Source: a virus. Taken from it: a stretch of 20,350 nt of DNA. The translations under genes were made by a program, and so were the position numbers. The notes under the pieces are model-generated. The model worked only from the letters and a program-made list of their open reading frames with translations. It ran no database searches and had not been told where the DNA came from. The stretch is from the IMG/VR virus record IMGVR_UViG_3300032011_000173, positions 1-20,350 of that record, one strand, 5' to 3'. This document shows positions 1 to 4,221 of this stretch, piece by piece; positions within the stretch are counted from its first letter, which is position 1; the number at the start of each line of letters is the position of its first letter.

Positions 1-1
1 T

Positions 2-109
2 GCAGAAGCAGAGCTTAAAAAGCAACAAAAGGCTATTGATACATTAGCTATACATGCTCAGCTTGAAATAGATGAGCTTAACGTTAATTATCATAACTTT
101 TATAAGTAG
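2..109 (+). CDS. C-terminal end of an unidentified protein (partial)
   Basis: An open frame enters from the left edge and ends at TAG 107-109, giving 35 residues (AEAELKKQQK... ending NYHNFYK). The visible part is rich in Ala, Glu, Lys and Gln and looks helical, possibly a coiled coil. A strong hairpin with a short T run follows 9 bases after the stop, which supports this being the true end of a gene and a transcript. The start is outside the window, so no function can be given. Confidence 0.6.
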   Translation, partial: AEAELKKQQKAIDTLAIHAQLEIDELNVNYHNFYK

Positions 110-117
110 TACTAATT

Positions 118-145
118 GGAACAGCACATAACGTGCTGTTCCTTT
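118..145 (+). terminator. Factor-independent terminator hairpin
   Basis: A perfect 10-bp stem (GGAACAGCAC, 118-127, with GTGCTGTTCC, 133-142) encloses a 5-base loop and is followed by TTT. It lies between the stop of the truncated left-edge gene and the next ribosome binding site, so it probably ends the upstream transcript. Confidence 0.75.
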
Positions 146-163
146 AACTATAAAGGAGACACT

Positions 164-277
164 ATGAATTGGATACACGTTATTGATTGGACGTTCTTTG
201 TTATATTACCTGTATGTTTCATGGCGTACGCTATTAAATATGCAATAGAAGACTGTAAGGAGGATACCAATGGCTAA
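164..277 (+). CDS. Small one-pass membrane protein (37 aa)
   Basis: Starts at ATG 164, 5-6 bases after AAAGGAGA, and encodes 37 residues. After a short polar start (MNWIHVIDW) there is a hydrophobic stretch around residues 9-24 (TFFVILPVCFMAYAI), then a charged tail (KYAIEDCKEDTNG). One inner-membrane helix is the likely architecture. The tail overlaps the next start by 8 bases, and its AGGAGGAT region is the next gene's ribosome binding site, so the two are probably translationally coupled. No family is recognised. Phages often carry such mini-proteins early in infection, but a function here would be guesswork. Confidence 0.6.
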   Translation: MNWIHVIDWTFFVILPVCFMAYAIKYAIEDCKEDTNG

Positions 278-401
278 ATATCTTACAATCTATGTTGTGG
301 TAGTTGTTGGTCTATTTGTATTAGCAGATTATGTTAATACATGGGAAATAGCCAATAACTACCCATATGGCAAGTTATGTGATTTATACAACAACTGCTA
401 A
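270..401 (+). CDS. Small membrane or exported protein (43 aa)
   Basis: Starts at ATG 270, 6-7 bases after AAGGAGGA, overlapping the previous gene by 8 bases. It encodes 43 residues: MAKY, a hydrophobic stretch around residues 5-20 (LTIYVVVVVGLFVLAD), then a polar tail (YVNTWEIANNYPYGK...) with two cysteines near the end (C37 and the final C43). The layout fits a signal anchor with a short tail outside the cytoplasm, where the cysteines could pair. Function unknown. It forms a two-gene unit with the 37-residue membrane peptide and ends 3 bases before the first GGCTACGCC element. Confidence 0.6.
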   Translation: MAKYLTIYVVVVVGLFVLADYVNTWEIANNYPYGKLCDLYNNC

Positions 402-404
402 CCA

Positions 405-419
405 GGCTACGCCTAGTAG
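405..419 (+). promoter_or_regulatory. Repeat element 1, candidate virion-RNAP-type early promoter
   Basis: Sequence GGCTACGCCTAGTAG, first of five near-identical copies. AGGC/GCCT can pair as a 4-bp stem around a TAC triloop. The loop centre is A409 and the conserved block ends 10 bases later, so the next base (420) would be position +1 if the N4 spacing applies. The leader ORF starts 36 bases downstream. Promoter function is inferred from position, conservation and hairpin geometry only. Confidence 0.55.
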
Positions 420-455
420 AGATTCAGAAACTTATTCTTAATTAGGAGATTAGCT

Positions 456-509
456 ATGCTTAATTGTATTAAAGCCAGTGCTGTACCCTGCATTCTACGG
501 TCCTTCTAA
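456..509 (+). CDS. Candidate 17-residue leader peptide
   Basis: ATG 456 follows TTAGGAGATTAGCT, a good ribosome binding site 8 bases away, and reads MLNCIKASAVPCILRSF before TAA 507-509. It lies 36 bases after repeat element 1 and runs straight into a series of RNA hairpins. Its stop codon overlaps an AAGGTTG segment that can pair with CAACCTT 80 bases further on. Strong initiation signal, tiny size and downstream structure fit a regulatory leader ORF for the gene at 687, but a stand-alone micro-protein or a chance ORF is possible. There is no obvious run of one amino acid that would mark amino-acid attenuation. Confidence 0.4.
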   Translation: MLNCIKASAVPCILRSF

Positions 510-661
510 GGTTGAAACGTAGATATGGCTAAGCAGTAACTTAGATGCGAGCAAGTCAAAATCCGATGACTTGCCCAAGGAAGAGGGTCCAACCTTCCTT
601 AAATTAATGGCGGTATGACGTATTGCAAAGGGCTCTGCCAAGTGCAACCCTTTAGCGTCAT
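494..661 (+). ncRNA. Structured leader or small RNA region with five consecutive hairpins
   Basis: This stretch has no convincing ORF beyond the leader peptide but holds five inverted repeats: TCTACG 494-499 with CGTAGA 518-523; CTAAG 529-533 with CTTAG 540-544; GCAAGTCA 551-558 with TGACTTGC 567-574; AAGGAAG 577-583 with CTTCCTT 594-600; and ATGACG 615-620 with CGTCAT 656-661, the last enclosing AAAGGG 627-632 with CCCTTT 648-653. Alternative pairings exist: AAGGTTG 508-514 with CAACCTT 590-596, and TCCTT 596-600 with AAGGA 674-678, which is the ribosome binding site of the gene at 687. It could be a 5' regulatory leader or an independent RNA. No known RNA family is recognised. Confidence 0.45.
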
Positions 662-686
662 TAACTAAATTCCAAGGAGATAACTA

Positions 687-947
687 ATGTACAGCATTAT
701 ATATGTTAAACCATTAGAGAAACCAGAAAAACAAAGATTTCGTAAGGGATTAAGGTATGCAGATTCTATGATCAGCTGTAGACCTTCAGTATGGAAAGAG
801 CTAAAAAGCTACACTAGAGGTCATACTAAAATACCCATAATTGCTAATAAGGCTGTGGGCATTACTATATTTATAGAGCAGATTAAAGATTTAGATGCTA
901 TAGAAAAATCAGTCTATGATCTGGAAAACGATACTGACCTACCTTAA
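687..947 (+). CDS. Hypothetical early protein (86 aa)
   Basis: Starts at ATG 687 behind CCAAGGAGATAACTA and encodes 86 residues. It is basic in the first half (KPLEKPEKQRFRKG...) and acidic at the C-terminus (DLENDTDLP), with no cysteine pairs, membrane segment or nucleotide-binding motif. It is soluble by appearance. It sits downstream of the leader ORF and hairpin series, so its translation may be controlled by that RNA structure. The stop codon (945-947) lies in the loop of the following hairpin. No family recognised. Confidence 0.65.
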   Translation: MYSIIYVKPLEKPEKQRFRKGLRYADSMISCRPSVWKELKSYTRGHTKIPIIANKAVGITIFIEQIKDLDAIEKSVYDLENDTDLP

Positions 948-959
948 CGGGTGGGTCAG
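934..959 (+). terminator. Hairpin at the gene end, possible terminator
   Basis: CTGACCTACC (934-943) pairs with GGTGGGTCAG (950-959), ten pairs including one T-G wobble, around a 6-base loop. It overlaps the end of the 86-residue gene and has no T tail. It sits 4 bases before repeat element 2, so it probably separates two early units, either as a terminator for a phage polymerase or as a 3' protecting structure. Confidence 0.5.
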
Positions 960-963
960 GCTT

Positions 964-978
964 GGCTACGCCTATTAG
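964..978 (+). promoter_or_regulatory. Repeat element 2, candidate virion-RNAP-type early promoter
   Basis: Sequence GGCTACGCCTATTAG, second copy, directly after a hairpin. GGC-TAC-GCC can form a 3-bp stem with a triloop centred at A968, and the expected start would be A979. The AlkB-like gene begins 36 bases downstream of the element. Confidence 0.55.
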
Positions 979-1014
979 AGAGTACAATCTAACCTTACTT
1001 AAGAGGATACGGTG

Positions 1015-1581
1015 ATGCCATCAGCCACAGTAGCAGTTCCCAATATCGTAACAGGTACATTAAGCTTAGAAGATTACCCAATCTTAAAAGACTTTAAGCT
1101 TTTAGATAAAAGAATCAAGCAAGATAACAACTGCAACAAAAACTTCTACAATCACACCGCTACTTGGTACGGGTTAGTAGATTACGTTTACACAGGCGTA
1201 AGGCACAAAGCTCAGCCATTACCTGTAGAATTTCAGGCAATAGCTAGAGATTTAGAAGAAGGATTAGAGTACCAAAACGGTTACTTTAATAGTCTTCTAA
1301 TTAACTCTTACGTTAACAAAGGGTTGTCAGCTCACTCCGATAACGAAGAAATCTTTCGGAGGAAAGACCGCACAATAGGTGCTGTAGCTACGGTTAGTTT
1401 AGGGGGATCTGCAAATATCACCCTTACTAAAAACTACAGCTCCGAATCACAGACCTTCGAAACAGGTCACGGAGATCTTTACGTAATGCCTGATGGGAAT
1501 TTCCAGCTAGGTTGGAAACACGCAGTAAGCAAATGCGTTGAACCAAGAATTAGTTTAACTTTCAGGCATATACCAAATTAG
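1015..1581 (+). CDS. AlkB-like 2-oxoglutarate/Fe(II)-dependent oxygenase
   Basis: A 188-residue protein with the C-terminal double-stranded beta-helix signature of the AlkB family: NSYVNKGLSAHSDNE carries the HxD iron motif (H and D of HSD, near residue 107), GWKHAVSK supplies the second iron histidine (about residue 168), and EPRISLTFRHI has the two arginines that bind 2-oxoglutarate and mark AlkB proteins (about residues 178 and 184). Family members oxidatively remove alkyl groups from DNA or RNA bases, and some phage relatives act on modified bases or viral RNA. Length is close to E. coli AlkB (216 aa) with a shorter N-terminus. I chose ATG 1015 over the adjacent GTG 1012 because it is better spaced from AAGAGGAT. 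It is the only gene between repeat elements 2 and 3, so it appears to have its own early promoter and following hairpin. Substrate unknown. Confidence 0.88.
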   Translation: MPSATVAVPNIVTGTLSLEDYPILKDFKLLDKRIKQDNNCNKNFYNHTATWYGLVDYVYTGVRHKAQPLPVEFQAIARDLEEGLEYQNGYFNSLLINSYVNKGLSAHSDNEEIFRRKDRTIGAVATVSLGGSANITLTKNYSSESQTFETGHGDLYVMPDGNFQLGWKHAVSKCVEPRISLTFRHIPN

Positions 1582-1590
1582 GCAAGAAGA

Positions 1591-1616
1591 CTGAACGGCT
1601 TGTTAGAGCCGTTCAG
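1591..1616 (+). terminator. Hairpin between early units
   Basis: A perfect 10-bp stem, CTGAACGGCT (1591-1600) with AGCCGTTCAG (1607-1616), has a TGTTAG loop. It lies 10 bases after the AlkB-like stop and 2 bases before repeat element 3. It lacks a T tail. Its core, AACGGCTTG...AGAGCCGTT, is shared with the hairpin at 2034-2066, so the two are related elements. Confidence 0.55.
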
Positions 1617-1618
1617 TC

Positions 1619-1633
1619 GGCTACGCCTGTTAG
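1619..1633 (+). promoter_or_regulatory. Repeat element 3, candidate virion-RNAP-type early promoter
   Basis: Sequence GGCTACGCCTGTTAG, third copy, two bases after a perfect hairpin. The GGC/GCC stem has a TAC loop centred at A1623, and the expected start would be A1634. The next gene begins 32 bases after the element. Confidence 0.55.
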
Positions 1634-1665
1634 ATGATTAAAACCCTAAACATGGAGGATAGATC

Positions 1666-2028
1666 ATGGGATTAGACCAAGTTGCTTATGTTAAAGAGAA
1701 CGGCGGTGAAATAGATGGCGAACCGCAAGAAGTTCAGGTAGATATTGCTACTTGGAGGAAACACCCAAACCTCCAAGGTTACATGGAAACTCTCTGGAGA
1801 AACAGGGGCGGGGCAGGAGAATTTAATTGCGTATCAGTTGAACTCTCTTGGCAGGATGTTCATGATTTAGCCAGTACTATCATTCAAGAAAAACTTCCTG
1901 AAACAACAGGGTTCTTCTATGGTGGTAATGCGGATAAGCATTATAGACTACAAGACTTAGAGTTTTGTGTTAAAGCTCTAGGTTATATCAACGAAGGTAA
2001 TAAAGTGTACTACTCTTCTTGGTATTGA
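1666..2028 (+). CDS. Conserved phage protein with MGLDQVAY and WRKHPNLQGYME motifs
   Basis: Starts at ATG 1666 behind CATGGAGGATAGATC and encodes 120 residues. The pattern is that of a family widespread in phages and some bacteria: an MGLDxxAY start, TWRKHPNLQGYMETLW near residues 29-44, FNCVSVELSWQDV near 53-65, LPETTGFFYGG near 77-87, a helix with DLEFCVKAL, and an aromatic C-terminus (VYYSSWY). Conserved Trp, His and aromatic residues suggest a compact binding fold, but no activity is established that I can name. Database labels for this family are unreliable. It is the only gene between elements 3 and 4, so it is probably expressed early as a single-gene unit. Confidence 0.75.
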   Translation: MGLDQVAYVKENGGEIDGEPQEVQVDIATWRKHPNLQGYMETLWRNRGGAGEFNCVSVELSWQDVHDLASTIIQEKLPETTGFFYGGNADKHYRLQDLEFCVKALGYINEGNKVYYSSWY

Positions 2029-2033
2029 ATGCA

Positions 2034-2066
2034 GGGCAGAACGGCTTGAGAGAGCCGTTACTGCCC
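2034..2066 (+). terminator. Hairpin between early units, related to the one at 1591
   Basis: GGGCAG (2034-2039) and ACGGCT (2041-2046) pair with AGCCGT (2053-2058) and CTGCCC (2061-2066), making 12 pairs with a small bulge and a TGAGAG loop, followed by AAAA. It begins 5 bases after a stop codon. The inner part matches the 1591 hairpin. About 60 unassigned bases then lead to repeat element 4. Confidence 0.55.
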
Positions 2067-2126
2067 AAAACCTTCCTTGGTATGAAACCCTGCTTTTCTG
2101 TTTAATGCCATATCTAATTAAGTTCT

Positions 2127-2141
2127 GGCTACGCCTAGTAG
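2127..2141 (+). promoter_or_regulatory. Repeat element 4, candidate virion-RNAP-type early promoter
   Basis: Sequence GGCTACGCCTAGTAG, identical to element 1 over all 15 bases. The TAC loop centre is A2131 and the expected start is G2142. The next gene starts 60 bases downstream, a longer leader than for the other copies. Confidence 0.55.
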
Positions 2142-2201
2142 GTTGTTGTGAACCCAAAACGGGCATAACATATCCATTAACTCCATTTGGAGGAATTAAT
2201 T

Positions 2202-2585
2202 ATGAGTGTTAAAACTAATACGTATAACAAAGTTAAAGTAGACGGAGAAAAATCTAAAACACCTAAAGTTAGGTTTACTTTGGGAGAGTCCGAGCGGTAC
2301 TTTGAACCTGCTCAGTATATTGCTGCTTCTCCTAAGTTAACTGTTGAAAAAGTTACAGATTTATTTAATAACCCAAAGATGAAATTGCTAGAAACAGAAG
2401 GTAAAAGTCTCAAGGTAATGAAAGAGACTGCTTCTGGTGCTGAACTTAAGTTTTGTGGGTTTGTAACTGCAGGCGATGCTAAACTTTCTTTGGATACTTC
2501 AGACATAGAAGAAGTATTGGAAGCTGCACGTAATGGCGGTATTCAGAAAGCTATTACTGCTGATGAACTTATTGCTGAGTTCTAA
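2202..2585 (+). CDS. Hypothetical early protein (127 aa)
   Basis: ATG 2202 follows TTTGGAGGAATTAATT, a near-ideal ribosome binding site, and is preferred over an in-frame TTG at 2187 that lies upstream of that site. The protein has a basic N-terminus (SVKTNTYNKVKVDGEKSKTPKVRFTLG), a mixed middle, and an acidic helical end (DTSDIEEVLEAARNGG...ITADELIAEF). No cysteine pairs or membrane helix. The upstream repeat element, strong ribosome site and strong terminator make a complete single-gene unit, suggesting high early expression. The length and charge pattern could suit a nucleic-acid-binding or host-interacting protein, but that is speculation. Confidence 0.75.
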   Translation: MSVKTNTYNKVKVDGEKSKTPKVRFTLGESERYFEPAQYIAASPKLTVEKVTDLFNNPKMKLLETEGKSLKVMKETASGAELKFCGFVTAGDAKLSLDTSDIEEVLEAARNGGIQKAITADELIAEF

Positions 2586-2591
2586 TCATTT

Positions 2592-2625
2592 GGAGACTGG
2601 GGGTACTACTCCCAGTCTCCTTTTT
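2592..2625 (+). terminator. Strong factor-independent terminator
   Basis: GGAGACTGGG (2592-2601) pairs perfectly with CCCAGTCTCC (2611-2620) over a 9-base loop and is followed by TTTTT. It starts 6 bases after the stop of the 127-residue gene. It is the first classical terminator with a T tail after the left edge, so it may also stop host RNA polymerase. Confidence 0.85.
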
Positions 2626-2650
2626 ATTTAAAAACAGAACCTTTTTTAGG

Positions 2651-2680
2651 AATAAGATAGTGTTTAAAAATAAGATAGTG
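2651..2680 (+). repeat. Short direct repeat AATAAGATAGTG
   Basis: AATAAGATAGTG occurs at 2651-2662 and again at 2669-2680, 18 bases apart, in the gap between the terminator and the gene at 2730. The gap must hold the start signal for the next gene cluster unless that cluster is reached by read-through, and no GGCTACGCC element is present, so this repeat could be part of a different promoter or a binding site. Function unproven. Confidence 0.4.
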
Positions 2681-2729
2681 ACTTCTATAGCTATTATTAT
2701 TGATATTAACGTCTTTCGAGGATAGTGCC

Positions 2730-2876
2730 ATGCGATATACTATTTATGAAGTTACAAAAAGTGAACTGATTAAGATAGATAGAGTCAAAGCTACTAATAG
2801 TGATATTGCTATTAAAAAAGCTTTGATTGGTAAGAAACGAGACCCAAAAAAGAAATATTTTTCAATTCATGATTAA
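2730..2876 (+). CDS. Hypothetical small basic protein (48 aa)
   Basis: Starts at ATG 2730 behind CGAGGATAGTGCC and ends at TAA 2874-2876. It has 48 residues, strongly basic towards the end (KKALIGKKRDPKKKYF), with no cysteine or membrane segment. The opening MRYTIYEVTK suggests a beta strand start. It is the first of a run of seven small genes (2730-4101) that lie close together without terminators. Function unknown. The basic tail could contact nucleic acid, but there is no motif to confirm it. Confidence 0.6.
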   Translation: MRYTIYEVTKSELIKIDRVKATNSDIAIKKALIGKKRDPKKKYFSIHD

Positions 2877-2888
2877 GGAGGAAATTCA

Positions 2889-3179
2889 ATGATCTTTAGT
2901 GACGAATTTGATAGGCTGTTAGCATTACTACTGCAAGAGTATTTTAGATGTAAACATAAAGCAGTAAATTATACAGATACTTATACTAGAAAATCTTTAC
3001 TTGAAGGTATGTTGCATATGTCAAAAAGAGCTTTGTATAATCATTGTATTGAAGTTCAGGTAGAAAAACATAAACAAGCTGATGATTACCATGAGTGGTT
3101 AGGAGAAAATATAGATCGACTAGCTAAAGAAGATGCAGAATTTAAAGATAGCTTAGATAAACCTTATCGGATCAAGTAA
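2889..3179 (+). CDS. Hypothetical helical early protein (96 aa)
   Basis: ATG 2889 follows AAGGAGGAAATTCA. The 96 residues are mostly helical and charged, with histidines and cysteines scattered (FRCKHKAVNY, ALYNHCIEV, EKHKQADDYHEW). No known zinc-binding spacing is formed. The stop TAA is directly followed by the ATG of the next gene, so the two are probably coupled. No family recognised. Confidence 0.65.
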   Translation: MIFSDEFDRLLALLLQEYFRCKHKAVNYTDTYTRKSLLEGMLHMSKRALYNHCIEVQVEKHKQADDYHEWLGENIDRLAKEDAEFKDSLDKPYRIK

Positions 3180-3407
3180 ATGTATATACTTCTAATGATA
3201 GTTTTTAGTCAGCCTTATGGAGTAGAATATCTCCATAATATTGGAGAATATCCTACTAAACAAATATGTGTAGAGGAAAGAAACAGAGCTATTAAAATAT
3301 TTAATGAATCTAAATATAGTTACACTGCCTTCGGTTGTGTTCCTGTAGCTCTTAAAAATAAATCAAAATATTCTAATGTTTCACGTGAAACTAAGGAGGT
3401 AAAATGA
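3180..3407 (+). CDS. Hypothetical small protein with hydrophobic N-terminus (75 aa)
   Basis: ATG 3180 abuts the preceding stop, and the ribosome site is weak, so translation probably depends on coupling. The first residues (MYILLMIVFSQPYG) form a short hydrophobic stretch that could be a weak signal sequence, although there is no positively charged start. Two cysteines (in KQICVEE and FGCVPVA) could form a disulfide if it is exported. The C-terminus is basic and overlaps the next gene by 4 bases (ATGA). Unknown function. Confidence 0.55.
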   Translation: MYILLMIVFSQPYGVEYLHNIGEYPTKQICVEERNRAIKIFNESKYSYTAFGCVPVALKNKSKYSNVSRETKEVK

Positions 3408-3610
3408 AATGGGTAATCGCAAGTACTTGTATAGAATGCGAAGAAATGGGGGATATATCACATACAGCAATAGCTCAAGATAAAGATACAAATGGGAATT
3501 TTGCTCCTTATATCTTTGATTCAAAAAGAGAAGCTGAACTATTTATAACAGAAGTAATGGGAGAAGATTTAGAAAATGCATGGGCAACGCCTCAACAAGA
3601 AAACATGTGA
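3404..3610 (+). CDS. Hypothetical small protein (68 aa)
   Basis: ATG 3404 lies 5 bases after AAGGAGG and overlaps the stop of the preceding gene as ATGA. The 68-residue product starts MKWVIASTCIECEEMG, with a CxxC pair (C9, C12) and no second pair, followed by an acidic soluble region (SKREAELFITEVMGEDLENAW). A single CxxC might be redox-active or half of a metal site. No family recognised. Confidence 0.6.
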   Translation: MKWVIASTCIECEEMGDISHTAIAQDKDTNGNFAPYIFDSKREAELFITEVMGEDLENAWATPQQENM

Positions 3611-3630
3611 CTCATTCCTAGGAGACAGAC

Positions 3631-3798
3631 ATGTATCATGTTTTATTAGCTGTAGAAGAGTTAGAACTACTTAAAAAGCTACTACGTGAAAAAATTGAAA
3701 TGCATAAAGGACATGAAACCAGGATAATAGAAAATATTATTAAAAGATTAGAAGACCCAGAATGTGCAGATGACTATTACGATGCAGTTGATTATTAA
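3631..3798 (+). CDS. Hypothetical helical small protein (55 aa)
   Basis: ATG 3631 follows CCTAGGAGACAGAC, and the frame ends at TAA 3796-3798. The 55 residues form a leucine-rich charged helix (LLAVEELELLKKLLREK) with a second helix (RIIENIIKRL) and an acidic tail (ADDYYDAVDY), fitting a short helical hairpin or coiled-coil dimer. It belongs to the run of small early genes. Unknown function. Confidence 0.6.
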   Translation: MYHVLLAVEELELLKKLLREKIEMHKGHETRIIENIIKRLEDPECADDYYDAVDY

Positions 3799-3812
3799 CA
3801 AGGAGGAGAATT

Positions 3813-4025
3813 GTGAAATTACCATCATTACGTAATATAGAAAGGGTTGTAAAAATGATGCCACTAGTTAAAGACATATTACCAGTTAACAGTGAATCAG
3901 AATCTAGTTTATTAACAATAATTAAAAATCAAGAAGATGCTTTACACGATAAAAAAGCTGAAATTTGTAAATTAAGAGAACGAATTAAACAATTAGAGGA
4001 GGCTCACATTGGAAAAGACATTTGA
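3813..4025 (+). CDS. Hypothetical coiled-coil protein (70 aa)
   Basis: The start is GTG 3813, 5-6 bases after AAGGAGGAGA, and no ATG is placed better. The 70-residue product has a basic N-terminus (KLPSLRNIERVVKMMP) and a C-terminal heptad-like region (NQEDALHDKKAEICKLRERIKQ), likely a coiled coil. Its end contains the AGAGGAGG ribosome site of the next gene, which it overlaps by 17 bases. Unknown function. Confidence 0.6.
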   Translation: MKLPSLRNIERVVKMMPLVKDILPVNSESESSLLTIIKNQEDALHDKKAEICKLRERIKQLEEAHIGKDI

Positions 4026-4101
4026 GATATGTGCATGGACAATATTATTATTGTCAGTAATTTACTTTGGTGGACATTTAGTAGATGCATTGTATAGCTA
4101 A
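4009..4101 (+). CDS. Tiny one-pass membrane peptide (30 aa, TTG start)
   Basis: TTG 4009 lies 6 bases after GAGGAGG and opens a 30-residue frame ending at TAA 4099-4101. After a charged start (MEKTFE) comes a hydrophobic stretch (ICAWTILLLSVIYFGG) and a short tail, giving one membrane helix. The alternative ATG 4028 is in another frame and has no ribosome site. Such small peptides are easily missed by gene finders. Function unknown. The strong ribosome site is the best evidence that it is real. Confidence 0.45.
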   Translation: MEKTFEICAWTILLLSVIYFGGHLVDALYS

Positions 4102-4135
4102 TTACTAAGTGTATAAATTTATGTTCCTTTAGGTC

Positions 4136-4150
4136 GGCTACGCCGATTAG
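4136..4150 (+). promoter_or_regulatory. Repeat element 5, candidate virion-RNAP-type early promoter
   Basis: Sequence GGCTACGCCGATTAG, the most divergent copy at position 10 (G for T). That change extends the stem: TCGGC-TAC-GCCGA is a perfect 5-bp hairpin with a 3-base loop, the geometry known for N4 virion RNA polymerase promoters. The loop centre is A4140 and the expected start is G4151. The next gene is the T7-type RNA polymerase, but a terminator-like hairpin lies between them. Confidence 0.6.
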
Positions 4151-4161
4151 GTCTTTCAAAC

Positions 4162-4195
4162 GCCCCTTAGACTATTCAGGTTTAAGGGGCTTTTC
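4162..4195 (+). terminator. Terminator or attenuator ahead of the RNA polymerase gene
   Basis: GCCCCTTA (4162-4169) pairs with TAAGGGGC (4183-4190), followed by TTTTCT. It would end transcripts of the small early gene run. It also lies only about 11 bases after the predicted start from element 5, so a transcript from there would meet it at once unless the polymerase reads through. Confidence 0.75.
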
Positions 4196-4221
4196 TATTC
4201 ACTCTTAGCGCGGAGTATTTT

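Noticed and set aside
631-639. GGCTCTGCC, another GGC-NNN-GCC triloop
   Set aside because: The loop and the following bases do not match the conserved element, and it lies inside a larger hairpin.
1978-2166. Minus-strand frame across the 2029-2201 gap
   Set aside because: It reads through a strong inverted repeat and the repeat element, and no ribosome site precedes it. The gap is better explained as a hairpin plus promoter leader.
405-4150. The five-copy element as a CRISPR or homing-element repeat
   Set aside because: Spacing varies from 0.5 to 2 kb with genes between copies and no spacer structure, and the copies track gene starts, which favours regulation.
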